A DNA stretch of 64,000 nt from Salinicola halophilus (GTDB lineage: Bacteria > Pseudomonadota > Gammaproteobacteria > Pseudomonadales > Halomonadaceae), in contig NZ_PZJV01000001.1 in assembly GCF_003206155.1 (NCBI RefSeq), forward strand, positions 282,990-346,989, in the 5' to 3' direction. Both the position numbers and the translations under genes were made by a program. Below are positions 11,330-19,649 of the stretch, piece after piece; position 1 is the first letter of the stretch, and every line of letters begins with the position of its first letter. A model generated the notes under the pieces. That model was given only the letters and a program-made list of their open reading frames with translations. It was not told the DNA's origin and ran no database searches.

Positions 11330-12667
11330 TTGCGCGCATTGCCGGCTACGCTACCCATCCTTTTCCTCTGTGAAATCAGCTTCCTGCTGGGGCATGGCCT
11401 GATCATGACGCTGCTCGGCGTCAGGATGTCGCTGGAAGACTTTCCCTCGCAGATGGCGGGTCTGCTGATGTCATGTTTCTCGCTCGGCTTCGTCGCGGGT
11501 AGCTACTGGCTCGAGAAGCGAATTCGCAGCGTCGGGCACATTCGCGTGTTCGCAGCCTGTGCGGCGCTGCTCGCCGTCACGGCGATTCTGCACGGTCTGT
11601 GGATCAATCCATGGGCATGGCTGGTCTGGCGGCTGTTCGGGGGCGCGGCGACGGCGGGCCTGCTGATGGTGATGGAGTCTTGGGTTTCCGGAGAGTCGAC
11701 CAATGAAAATCGCGGTCGAGTGCTCGGCTGGTACCTGGTGATCTCGACGTTGTCGCTGGCGGGTGGACAGTGGATGCTCAATGCGGCCGATCCGGCAACG
11801 TTCGTGCTGTTCTCGGTGGCAGGCATTCTCTTCGCGCTGTCGCTCGTACCACTTTCCATTCACCGAATTCACGGTCCCGCGCGCTCGAGTCACGACGACT
11901 CGACCAAGATCTCCCTGAAGACGCTTTTCTCGCGGGCTCCGGTCGGTCTGGTGGGAGCGTTCGTCAGTGGCATGATGGTTCAGGCGTTCTTTGCGATGAC
12001 GCCCTACTACGGTCAGGAAATCGGGCTCAGCACGAGTCAGACCGCCCAGTTCATGTCGATCACGACGCTGGTCGCGCTCATTGCGCAATGGACACTGGGT
12101 CGGGTATCGGATCGCTTCGACCGCCGTAAGGTGATTCTTTGCATGGCGGTCGTCATGACGATTTCGGGCCTGCTGATCACGGTGGCGGCACGCTCGAGCT
12201 TTTGGCTCTTGATCTTCGTTGCGAGCTTCCATACCGCCATGCTGCATACGCTCTACTCGCTGAGTCTGGCGCACACCCACGACTGGCTGGAACCGAGCGA
12301 GACCATTCAGGCCAACGCCAAGCTATTGATGTGTTACGGCGTGGGCTCGGTGCTCGGGCCGTTCAGTGCGTCGCTGTTGATGGAACGATTCGGCCCCGAC
12401 GGGCTCTGGTTCTTTCTGGGTGTCGCCGCCGCCGGACTTGCCGGATTCATCTCGTTTCGACTGGGGCGGCGTGGGCCGAGCAAAGCGCCACAGGAGCAGG
12501 AGCCGTATACGCCGATGGTGCCGCTGGTCGAGTCGACGCACTATATCAACGAGCTCGATCCGCATTACGGGCCGCTACAGTACGAACTCGAGTTCGGGGG
12601 TGACGACACCGTCGATACGTCGACTGCGAGCGATAGCGACTCTGAACGGGCCTCGAACGCTGCGTAA
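11330..12667 (+). CDS. MFS transporter, YcaD-like
   Basis: Inner-membrane major facilitator with about 12 hydrophobic helices and 445 residues. It includes the loop motif GRVSDRFDRRKVI after helix 6 and the helix-4 to helix-5 stretch ESWVSGESTNENRGRVLGWY, characteristic of YcaD-like transporters. The TTG at 11330 is chosen because GGAGG lies 4 nt upstream and the helices begin straight after; the longer open frame from 10991 is not membrane-like. The C-terminus ends in a hydrophilic acidic tail. The substrate is unknown. Confidence 0.85.
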   Translation: MRALPATLPILFLCEISFLLGHGLIMTLLGVRMSLEDFPSQMAGLLMSCFSLGFVAGSYWLEKRIRSVGHIRVFAACAALLAVTAILHGLWINPWAWLVWRLFGGAATAGLLMVMESWVSGESTNENRGRVLGWYLVISTLSLAGGQWMLNAADPATFVLFSVAGILFALSLVPLSIHRIHGPARSSHDDSTKISLKTLFSRAPVGLVGAFVSGMMVQAFFAMTPYYGQEIGLSTSQTAQFMSITTLVALIAQWTLGRVSDRFDRRKVILCMAVVMTISGLLITVAARSSFWLLIFVASFHTAMLHTLYSLSLAHTHDWLEPSETIQANAKLLMCYGVGSVLGPFSASLLMERFGPDGLWFFLGVAAAGLAGFISFRLGRRGPSKAPQEQEPYTPMVPLVESTHYINELDPHYGPLQYELEFGGDDTVDTSTASDSDSERASNAA

Positions 12668-12702
12668 GCTCTCAGTTCGATAGGGGAGAGTACTAACGCC
12701 AA

Positions 12703-12723
12703 GAGCCGACAGGACGTCGGCTC
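12703..12723. terminator. Hairpin between convergent MFS and glutaredoxin genes
   Basis: A perfect 8-bp stem (GAGCCGAC at 12703-12710, complement at 12716-12723) with a 5-nt loop. It lacks a clear U-run, so any termination would be weak or bidirectional. Confidence 0.45.
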
Positions 12724-12762
12724 CGGAAGGTGTGACGCGATAGGAATCGCCCCACGGTCGAA

Positions 12763-13032
12763 TCAGGCGCTCTCGGGCATCAGCGCCTTGTCGTGAACGT
12801 AGCTTTCGAACTCGGTGAACCCGCCAACGTGGTTCTGGTCGACGAAGATCTGCGGGACCGTCTCTACTGGCTTGCCGATGGTCTTTTCCATGTCGGCCTT
12901 GGTGATGCCCTCTTCATGAATGTCGATATAGCGAAAGTCGAAGTCGTCCCGCGCTTCCTTGAGCTTCTCGGAAAGCTCCTTCGCGCGTACGCAAAACGGG
13001 CAGCCAGGGCGGCCAAAAATGACGGTCAGCAT
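12763..13032 (-). CDS. grxA: Glutaredoxin 1
   Basis: Small cytosolic thiol-disulphide oxidoreductase using glutathione. The 89-residue product has the dithiol active site CPFC near residue 11, the cis-proline TVPQIF loop near residue 60 and GGFTEFE, with the spacing of the GrxA class. RBS-like GGAG precedes the ATG. It stands alone, about 110 bp after the phosphatase gene on the same strand as that gene. Confidence 0.93.
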   Translation of the reverse strand: MLTVIFGRPGCPFCVRAKELSEKLKEARDDFDFRYIDIHEEGITKADMEKTIGKPVETVPQIFVDQNHVGGFTEFESYVHDKALMPESA

Positions 13033-13143
13033 GGATGATGCTCCTTGGTTGATATCAGAACGTGCGGATAAAGTGGGGCTTATTCTCTCGTATTAAACCC
13101 GTCGCCACTAATTGAGTCTGGCTACGCCGACCATTACGCCTGC

Positions 13144-13968
13144 CTATTCGAACTCGACCCGTCCGCCCGCGTCGGCGTGCTGCAGCAGCTCTCCCAACGG
13201 TTCGAAGATCGCCGGTGCCGTCACGATGAGATTCTCGCCGTAGAGATCCGCCGGCAGGCCGTCCGGGCACTCGTAAAGATGTCCCGTATGGGCACCTGCT
13301 TCGCGGGCGATCAACAGTCCGGCAGCAAAATCCCAAGGTGAGACGCTTTCGTAGTAACCGTCCAGCAGGCCGCTCGCCACGTGACACAGGTCCAGCGCCG
13401 CGGAGCCGTTGCGCCGCACGTCGCGACAGGCGTTGACGACGTGATTGAGGCGGCGGATCAAGGGCGCCCGCCGGTCCCTGGCATAGGGGAACCCGGTGGC
13501 GATCAGGCTGCGCTCGAGTGACTTTGCCTTGCTACACGCGATCGCTTCATCGTTGAGCGTTGCACCGTCGCCACGAATCGCCGCGAAGGTCTGACCGAGA
13601 AAGGGGGCGTGCACCACGCCGAGCTGCAGCTCACCGTCGACGGCAAGGCCGATCGACACCGCGACGTGGACGTGGCCATAGGCGAAGTTGACCGTGCCGT
13701 CGATGGGGTCGACGACCCAGAGCGCGCCGTTTCGCTCTAGCTGAGAGCGGTCCGGGGACAGCTCTTCGGTGAGCCGGGCCTCGCCGGGAAAAGCCGCTTC
13801 CAGCTCTTCGGCGATGAAGCGGTCGACGGCGACGTCCACCTCGGTCACCAGCTCGTCATCGTCCTTGTACTGATGAGAAAAGTTCTGCTCACGGCGAGCA
13901 CGGGCGATCTGCTCGCCGGCTTCCTTGGCGATCCTGATGGCGATATCGAGTCGCTGCTGGTGGTTCAC
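13144..13968 (-). CDS. Inositol-monophosphatase-family phosphatase
   Basis: Mg-dependent, Li-sensitive phosphatase of the SuhB/CysQ superfamily. Metal-binding motifs are intact: the first acidic ligand in TEELSPD, WVVDPIDGTVNFAYG near residue 85 and SPWDFAAGLLIAREAG near residue 210. At 274 residues it fits the IMPase group. Whether it acts on inositol phosphate, histidinol phosphate or PAP cannot be decided here. It lies just downstream of, and co-directional with, the redox response regulator gene. Confidence 0.87.
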   Translation of the reverse strand: MNHQQRLDIAIRIAKEAGEQIARARREQNFSHQYKDDDELVTEVDVAVDRFIAEELEAAFPGEARLTEELSPDRSQLERNGALWVVDPIDGTVNFAYGHVHVAVSIGLAVDGELQLGVVHAPFLGQTFAAIRGDGATLNDEAIACSKAKSLERSLIATGFPYARDRRAPLIRRLNHVVNACRDVRRNGSAALDLCHVASGLLDGYYESVSPWDFAAGLLIAREAGAHTGHLYECPDGLPADLYGENLIVTAPAIFEPLGELLQHADAGGRVEFE

Positions 13969-14020
13969 GTCGTTCTCCTATCGGTTATCGGGGCGCTGAA
14001 AGGCCTGCGTCGCTCTGTTG

Positions 14021-14557
14021 TCAGCGTCTGACCGGACGCTTTTGCAGTTTGCGCTGAAGCGTTCGGCGATGCATGCCGAGCGCTCGGGCGGTGGCCGAGA
14101 TGTTGCCATCGTGCTCCTGCAACACCTTCTGAATGTGCTCCCACGTGACGCGATTGACCGAGGGGGGATTGTCGGAAATTTCCACTTCGGTATCCCCGCT
14201 CTCCCGCTCCAGCGAATGGAGAATCTCGTCGGCGTCCGCGGGTTTGCAGAGATAGTTGACGGCTCCGAGCTTGATCGCCTCGACGGCGGTGGCAATGCTC
14301 GAGTAGCCGGTCAGCACGACGACTCGGCAGTCGGGGGCGATCTCGAGCAGCTCCGGCAGCAGTTTGAGTCCCGAATCGGACTCGAGCTTCAGATCGAGCG
14401 TAGCGAGACTCGGCGGCATCCGCTTGGCTTCGGCGAGCGCCTGCGCTTGGGTGTGCGCGACCACGACGTCGTAGCCGCGCCGGCGCATGGCGCGCTCCAT
14501 CACGAAACAGAGTTGCTCGTCGTCGTCGACGATCAGTAGGCGTTCACCGTCACTCAT
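14021..14557 (-). CDS. prrA: RegA/PrrA/ActR-type redox response regulator
   Basis: DNA-binding response regulator that in relatives switches respiratory and energy genes with redox state. The receiver domain has the acidic pair in VDDDE, the phospho-acceptor Asp in ATLDLKLESDSG and the conserved Lys in LCKPADADE. A short linker leads to a Fis-type helix-turn-helix (SATARALGMHRRTLQRKLQKR) at the C-terminus, the arrangement diagnostic of this family. The ATG at 14557 (178 residues) has GAGGAGA upstream; the longer frame does not belong to the family. It follows the kinase gene by 75 bp and is presumably cotranscribed. Confidence 0.92.
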   Translation of the reverse strand: MSDGERLLIVDDDEQLCFVMERAMRRRGYDVVVAHTQAQALAEAKRMPPSLATLDLKLESDSGLKLLPELLEIAPDCRVVVLTGYSSIATAVEAIKLGAVNYLCKPADADEILHSLERESGDTEVEISDNPPSVNRVTWEHIQKVLQEHDGNISATARALGMHRRTLQRKLQKRPVRR

Positions 14558-14632
14558 TGCACTTTCTCCTCGATCCTCGATCTGCGGGTCCCGAACGGTC
14601 CGGCCAGGACGACATGATGGCAAGCGTTGCCG

Positions 14633-15919
14633 TTACACGGCACGCGTCTGGCGCACCTCGTCCGATGGCACGCGCGGCAGCTTCACCTCGGTCAGCGTGC
14701 CGCCTTCCTCATGGTTGTAAAGACTGACGCCACCGCCGAATCGATTGATGGTGGCGTGAGTCAGGAACAGGCCGATTCCCATTCCTTTGCTCTTGGTGGA
14801 AACGAAGGTATCGCCGAGCTGATCGGCGATCGACATCGGCACGCCCGGGCCCTGGTCGCGGATATCGACGATCACCTCGTCCGCGTTCCAGTCGAGGCTC
14901 GTTACCACGGTATCGGGGCTGGCATCGGCGGCGTTGTTGAGCAGATTGATCAATGCCTGCTCCAGGGTGGCGTCGACGGCGAGGAACGGCTGCCCGCGCC
15001 GGCCGCGAACCTCCAGCTGGTGATTTACGTCGGGACGCAGGACCAGCCAGCGCTGAATGAGGGCCTCGAGCCAGAGATCGGCGCGCAGGGTTTCGGGTTT
15101 TTCCAGCCGCCGGCGGTCGGCGCTGGCGACCAGAGCCTGCAGCCGCTGCTTGCAGGTATCGACCTGCTGGCGAAGAAGGTCGATGTCGTCACGCAGGGCC
15201 GGTTGATCCTGGGCCTCATGGCGCATCTCCTTGAGCAGTACCGCCATGGTCGACAGCGGCGAGCCGAGTTCGTGGGCGGTACCCGCGGCCTGGGTTGCGA
15301 CGGCGAGGATCTGCTCGTTGCGCAGCGCCGCTTCCCGAGTGCGCGACAGCGTCATATCGCGTCGCCGCAGGGTGTGCGCCATCTTGAAGATGAAGAACGT
15401 CAGCAAGCCGCCGGAGAGGATGAAGTTGAGCCACATGCCGAGGGTGTGGAGCTGGATGCCGGAAAACACCGTGCGGTTCACCAGCTGCGGCACCGGCTCG
15501 TAGAAGATCATCATGAAGGTGTAGCTCGCCGTGGCGGCGAAGGCGATGATCCAAGCGTAGGACCAGGGCAGGGTGGAGGCCGCAATGGCCAGTGGCACGA
15601 GTAGATAAGTGATGAAGGGGTTGGTCGACCCGCCGGTGTAGTAGAACAGCAGGCTGAGTCCGGCGATATCCACTAGCCAGTGCAGCAGGTATTCGGTGTC
15701 GGTCACGGCTCGCGGGCGACCCAGGCGCCACCAGGTCGCCACGTTGAAGAGGCCCATGGCGACGATGATGCTGATGATGGGAAGCACGTGGAGCTGAAAG
15801 TCGAGGATCTCGACGCCGAAGATGATGGCGGCGAGAAAACCGGTCCAGGTGATGCCGCGAACGATCGTGAGCCGAACCAGGTTGCGATTCGGGGTCGAGA
15901 GCGGAAGCGGCTGTAGCAT
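14633..15919 (-). CDS. prrB: RegB/PrrB-type sensor histidine kinase
   Basis: Membrane redox sensor kinase partnered with the downstream response regulator. Six N-terminal hydrophobic segments precede a dimerisation domain with the His box GTAHELGSPLSTM, whose ELGSPL form is diagnostic of RegB/PrrB, and an ATPase domain with the N box NLLNNAADASP and the G box MGIGLFLTH. Starting at the ATG at 15919 (GGAG upstream) gives 428 residues. The gene is the last chromosomal gene before the prophage, so its promoter lies only 50-150 bp from the phage junction. Confidence 0.92.
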   Translation of the reverse strand: MLQPLPLSTPNRNLVRLTIVRGITWTGFLAAIIFGVEILDFQLHVLPIISIIVAMGLFNVATWWRLGRPRAVTDTEYLLHWLVDIAGLSLLFYYTGGSTNPFITYLLVPLAIAASTLPWSYAWIIAFAATASYTFMMIFYEPVPQLVNRTVFSGIQLHTLGMWLNFILSGGLLTFFIFKMAHTLRRRDMTLSRTREAALRNEQILAVATQAAGTAHELGSPLSTMAVLLKEMRHEAQDQPALRDDIDLLRQQVDTCKQRLQALVASADRRRLEKPETLRADLWLEALIQRWLVLRPDVNHQLEVRGRRGQPFLAVDATLEQALINLLNNAADASPDTVVTSLDWNADEVIVDIRDQGPGVPMSIADQLGDTFVSTKSKGMGIGLFLTHATINRFGGGVSLYNHEEGGTLTEVKLPRVPSDEVRQTRAV

Positions 15920-16225
15920 GATCACTCCAGAGCGGTGAATTGATGCCATGGTATCGCAGCCGGCGAAGCGGCGTGACCCACCCGTGTGATGCGTTCGCAC
16001 AATGCGGTGTGCCTGATTGTCGCAGTTAGTGGTCGGATGCCCGCAGCCAGATGGCAAGGTACAATCGCGCCGACTTCAGACACCGCCGGCCAACGTCACT
16101 TTTCGAAGTGGCGACGATGCCGGGCGCCAAATAGAGACTCCGCCGCATGGCAGAACGCCAGTTAGCCCAAGAGGCCGCGATTCGCAGAACGTTCGCAATC
16201 ATCAGCCACCCAAATGATTGATCGC

Positions 16226-16333
16226 GTGACACCGAAAGACAACCTGTGCTGATTTTTTCCTTCCATGCCCCATCCATCCTAGTCCAGCGACGATTTCTTC
16301 GCGTCATTCTGTGACACCCAAAGACCGCCCGTG
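16226..16333 (+). repeat. Imperfect 23-bp direct repeats upstream of integrase
   Basis: GTGACACCGAAAGACAACCT (16226 onward) recurs as GTGACACCCAAAGACCGCCC (16311 onward), with 19 of 23 bases shared over the full 23-bp units. The repeats start 85 bp apart and are plausible arm-type integrase sites of attP origin. Confidence 0.5.
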
Positions 16334-16344
16334 ACTTGAAAGAC

Positions 16345-16402
16345 GGGTACAGAACCGGGTACAAAATCGGCTTCTTATGACCCGCTCTCTGGATCTGTAC
16401 CC
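16345..16402. repeat. GGGTACA motif cluster before integrase
   Basis: GGGTACA occurs twice directly (16345 and 16357, 12 bp apart) and once inverted (16396-16402), within 80 bp of the integrase start. The regular 12-bp step suggests protein-binding sites for integrase, excisionase or a repressor of int. Confidence 0.45.
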
Positions 16403-16421
16403 ACTCTGGCAAGGATGACGC

Positions 16422-17636
16422 ATGGCGCTGACTGACACCTGGCTGAAAGCCCAGTTGAACCGCGAGCATGACGCTACGTTCACGAAAGCCGATCGCGACG
16501 GTCTGGCCGCGAGGGTCTCGCCGAAGGGGAAGATCACATTCCAGATCCGCTATCGAATTGACGGCACCCGCCACCGACTCGACCTGGGCTCCTATCCTCT
16601 GACCTCCTTGAAAGAGGCTCGCCAGCAAGCTCTAGAGGTGATGAGAATGGTCGAGGCTGGCTTCGATCCCAAGGTGGAGCGAGCAATTCAACGGAAGCAG
16701 CGCCGAGGCGAGGTGACTGTCGAGTCGGTGGTTCGGGAGTGGTATGACGGGTATTGCGAGCAGAACAAGAGCAACCCGGGCCAGATAATTCGCACGTTCG
16801 AGATTCACGTCTTCCCCGAGCTCGGCGCACTACCCGCGGACAAGGTGAGCACCGATGCGTGGATGACGTTGCTCGAGACGGTCGCGAAGAAGTATCCAGC
16901 CATTGCCGAGCGCATCCTGATCAACATCAAGCAGGCCTACAAGTGGTCGGCAAGGCGTGGGCGTGTCTCCACGCAGCCGCTTCAGCACATCGGCGCCAGG
17001 GGTGACCTGAACCTCAAAAAGCGATCCAGCTCGCATGTTATCCCTGACACCGATCTGGCGCTGATTTGGCGGGCCACAGGCATGACGCGGATGATGCCGA
17101 AGAACCGCCTCTTTGTCCGTCTCTGTTTGCTCTACGGCTGCCGAAGCGGGGAGTTGCGGTTGAGCGACATCGAACATTGGGATTTGAAAGAGGGCGTCTG
17201 GACTGTCCCGCCAGAGAACCACAAGACGGGGAAGCAAACCGAGCGACCGATCGTGCGGCCGATCTTTGAGCCAGCCAGAGAAATGCTGCTGGAGGCGAAG
17301 GCGCTATCACCTAACCGGAAGGGGGCGCTGTTCACGAATCGAGACAGCAAAGAGAGGATGGGGCGCTCGGCCGTACTGCCACTGCCGTACAACATCATGC
17401 AGTGGGCACGCCGACACGAAGGGGTGGAGATGGCGCATTGGTCGATGCACGACCTGCGGCGAACTATGAGGACGAAGATCTCCAGCATAGTGCCGCCGCA
17501 TGTCGCTGAAGTAATGCTAGGCCACGTGATGCCGGGCCAGCAGGGCGTTTACGACCGCTACGACTACATGGCCGAGCAGCGCGATGCTTACGAGGCATGG
17601 TGGAATTGCCTCAAGGGCATCGTATCAGCCGATTGA
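16422..17636 (+). CDS. int: Tyrosine recombinase / prophage integrase
   Basis: Catalyses site-specific integration and excision. The 404-residue protein has an N-terminal arm-binding DUF4102-like domain (TDTWLKAQLNR to about residue 90), a core-binding SAM-like domain and the catalytic domain. Visible catalytic residues are the Arg in YGCRSGELRLSD, the HxxR in MHDLRRTMRT, the His in LGHVMPG and the Tyr in VYDRYDY. This is the P4-like integrase class that often uses tRNA genes, but none is seen next to it. Its 3' end overlaps the convergent AlpA-like gene by 49 bp. Confidence 0.95.
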   Translation: MALTDTWLKAQLNREHDATFTKADRDGLAARVSPKGKITFQIRYRIDGTRHRLDLGSYPLTSLKEARQQALEVMRMVEAGFDPKVERAIQRKQRRGEVTVESVVREWYDGYCEQNKSNPGQIIRTFEIHVFPELGALPADKVSTDAWMTLLETVAKKYPAIAERILINIKQAYKWSARRGRVSTQPLQHIGARGDLNLKKRSSSHVIPDTDLALIWRATGMTRMMPKNRLFVRLCLLYGCRSGELRLSDIEHWDLKEGVWTVPPENHKTGKQTERPIVRPIFEPAREMLLEAKALSPNRKGALFTNRDSKERMGRSAVLPLPYNIMQWARRHEGVEMAHWSMHDLRRTMRTKISSIVPPHVAEVMLGHVMPGQQGVYDRYDYMAEQRDAYEAWWNCLKGIVSAD

Positions 17637-17836
17637 TCGCGGGCATCGGCGTCGAACTGGCGAATATCGTCGATGTGCCAACGATTGAACCCGGCTGAGC
17701 CTCCAAATACCGGCGCGGGGAAGGGCTGTTCTTTGCGCTCCATCCATCTATAAATCGTCCGTCGGCAGACGCCGTAGCGCTTGCAGACTTCTTTCGTTGT
17801 GAGATAGACCTTTCCGGCCTCAATCTGATCAGTCAT
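17588..17836 (-). CDS. AlpA-like excisionase/regulator
   Basis: Small MerR-type winged helix-turn-helix protein that in related elements controls int or acts as excisionase. The 82-residue product contains YLTTKEVCKRYGVCRRTIYRWM followed by FPAP and the FNRWHIDDI strand-helix typical of AlpA. The ATG at 17836 is preceded by GAGAAGAG. It overlaps the convergent integrase gene tail to tail, so transcription of one would be antisense to the end of the other. Confidence 0.82.
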   Translation of the reverse strand: MTDQIEAGKVYLTTKEVCKRYGVCRRTIYRWMERKEQPFPAPVFGGSAGFNRWHIDDIRQFDADARDQSADTMPLRQFHHAS

Positions 17837-17904
17837 GGCTTTCTCTTCTCGAGTGGCAGGGAAAAGCCGGCTGCGCGCCGGCGTGTGGTGAGAGGTACTC
17901 GCTG

Positions 17905-18843
17905 TCATGGTGTCGTCGCCGCTGGCGTGCTCGGATCGGCCTCACCGCCGAGCCACTCCACAAGCTGATCGACCAGCTGTCCGAGCGCGTTGCTCCACAG
18001 CGCGAAGTCGGTCTCGAGCCGCACGGCCGGGTCGTCGCCGTCCTCTGACTGGCTCGCTTCATCCAGCAGCTTGTCGTCGAATTCGAGCCCCTTGATGCTC
18101 AGGTCGTCATGTAGCACGAACCGCGCGACGCCCTCGATGCCGATCGCCATCTTCGACGCCTGGCGTCCGCCCTCCATGAGCGACTGCAACTCTGCGCTGT
18201 CGAGGTCAACCGCTCTCGCGCGGTAAACGCCGTCATCCTCCGCGGCGCGTAGTTCGACCTGATCGCCGAGAAGCAGACTCGCCGGGCGGCTCTCGGCGTC
18301 GCTCAACCACTGGGTCATGCCGCGCCCCGGCGGCGTCTTGGTCGCCAGCGGCGTCACCTTCAGCGAGTCGAGTGTCTGCCGGAGCAGATCCAGCACCTCT
18401 TCCGCGCGCTTACGGCTCGAGGCGTTGACGCCGATCAAGCGGCGGCTCGTGTCCCACCACAGCTCAAAGCGCTTGGTGGTCGTGAACGCCTGCGGCAGAA
18501 GCTCTTCCAGCACCTGCTCCTTGAGCAACTGACGCTCGCGCCGCGACAGCGACTGACCCTCGGCAGACTCGCGAGCTTCCCGGCGCTCGTTGACCTCTTC
18601 GTTCACTACGGCAGCAGGCAACAAGCGTTCTTGCCGCAGCATCGCGAGCAGGATGTGCCGGTGGATCTCGTGAGCGTAAAGCTCGCTTTGGCTGCCGGCG
18701 GGCTTCGTCCAACCGACGCGACGCGCTTCGCGGTCGCTGACCGGGCGGAATGCGCAGCATGCTAGGGCCTCGTCAAAGGCGACGGTGTCGAGCAGCTCGT
18801 TCTGGTCGTGCACGCAGAATAGATGGATGGCGGTAGGCCACAT
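17905..18843 (-). CDS. rdgC: RdgC-family recombination-associated DNA-binding protein
   Basis: RdgC forms rings on double-stranded DNA and inhibits RecA, limiting homologous recombination. The 312-residue protein matches the family throughout: CAFRPVSDREARRVGW near the N-terminus, HRHILLAMLRQERLLPAAVV, then LLPQAFTTTKRFELWWDT. The ATG at 18843 has GAGGAAG upstream. RdgC is usually a host chromosomal gene. Here it lies between the prophage excisionase-like gene and early functions on the leftward strand, so it appears to be part of the phage recombination set with SSB and the annealing protein. Confidence 0.92.
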   Translation of the reverse strand: MWPTAIHLFCVHDQNELLDTVAFDEALACCAFRPVSDREARRVGWTKPAGSQSELYAHEIHRHILLAMLRQERLLPAAVVNEEVNERREARESAEGQSLSRRERQLLKEQVLEELLPQAFTTTKRFELWWDTSRRLIGVNASSRKRAEEVLDLLRQTLDSLKVTPLATKTPPGRGMTQWLSDAESRPASLLLGDQVELRAAEDDGVYRARAVDLDSAELQSLMEGGRQASKMAIGIEGVARFVLHDDLSIKGLEFDDKLLDEASQSEDGDDPAVRLETDFALWSNALGQLVDQLVEWLGGEADPSTPAATTP

Positions 18844-19000
18844 TGAAACTTCCTCTAGGTACTTTGAGGCAATAGCTGCCCGTATCGGCAACGTGTTAGG
18901 TTCGCCGATCGAATAAGGCGCGTATCGACTTCAGGTGGTTAACAAGGGGGGGGCGCACGGTTCAGCTATCCGCCCCGCGATCCAGAACAGGCTCAATTTC

Positions 19001-19393
19001 ATGCTCAGTTTGAGTTTCCAAAGATCCATCGCCGCCGCTGCTTTCTTGCTGATAGCAGGATGCGCCGCTCAGCCCGGGAAGGAGTTTCGGTTCTCAAATA
19101 CAGGTGGTGAGGTTGTGATTCCCCCGGAATGCGTAGAGCGCGCGGAGCTTAGGCGCGACAGCGCGAACAAGCCTTTCATCGATATGAGTCTTTCCGAGAC
19201 TGCCTACTGCCACGGGAAGATGAACGCTTGGCTCGAGAACCACGTGGGCGAGGCGGTCAGTTTCTACTTCGGTGAGGACAGGATTTCTGGGCCGTCTAGG
19301 GTCTACTCGGGGCTTCCCGCCGCTCACATTCGAGTGGCGTCTGAGAACGTCGCCCTGCTCAAGCAAATCGCGGTGGCGCTCGCAGACCAGTAG
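19001..19393 (+). CDS. Small lipoprotein (accessory)
   Basis: The product of 130 residues has a hydrophobic N-terminus ending in the lipobox LIAGC, so it should be a lipid-anchored envelope protein. The rest is soluble with two further cysteines (CVERAEL and YCHGKM). The segment VSFYFGEDRISGPSRVYSGL resembles the P1 head subdomain found in SecD-like proteins, but the match is only by eye. The ATG at 19001 is chosen because it starts the signal sequence. It is divergent from rdgC and opposite to the early operon, a typical place for a lysogenic-conversion gene. Confidence 0.6.
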   Translation: MLSLSFQRSIAAAAFLLIAGCAAQPGKEFRFSNTGGEVVIPPECVERAELRRDSANKPFIDMSLSETAYCHGKMNAWLENHVGEAVSFYFGEDRISGPSRVYSGLPAAHIRVASENVALLKQIAVALADQ

Positions 19394-19649
19394 GGTTACC
19401 GCCAACCCGGCATCCCGGCTAAGCGATGGCAAACATGTCGCTCTGACGCTGCTCTTGCGCGAGGCGAGGCGAAAGCCATAGACATTCGGTGCGAGACACC
19501 GCGCCGCGCTGGCCTAGCTTCATAATGTCTTCACGTACAAGCCGCCAGGTAGAAAATCTCAGGGTGATTAGTGCACTGTTACGCGCATGCTGTTAGCGTA
19601 GAGTTTATCAACCAAAATTTGAATAACCTTTGAGAATAAGGATTTATCA
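19394..19649. promoter_or_regulatory. AT-rich upstream region of the 19,650 gene
   Basis: This 256-bp gap has no coding frame and is visibly richer in A+T than the phage genes around it towards its right end. AAGGA lies 8 nt before the ATG at 19,650. It probably carries that gene's own promoter, independent of the phage early promoters. Confidence 0.4.

Larger units (their letters stand above)
15920..16421. other. Host/prophage junction region with presumed attL
   Basis: This 500-bp stretch holds the prrB promoter on the left and the integrase leader on the right, so the left attachment site should lie within it, probably after about 16,060. I see no tRNA here: there is no T-loop GTTCRANNC with acceptor pairing. 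A promoter-like TACAAT at 16,061 points rightward and might once have served a host gene now displaced to the far side of the prophage. The exact core cannot be fixed without the right end. Confidence 0.45.

Noticed and set aside
16226-16402. CRISPR-like array from the repeats before int
   Set aside because: Only two copies of the longer repeat, unequal and with no regular spacers; better explained as integrase arm sites. No CRISPR array was seen anywhere in the window.
16058-16421. tRNA gene as attachment site
   Set aside because: No T-loop, anticodon arm or acceptor pairing could be made on either strand.
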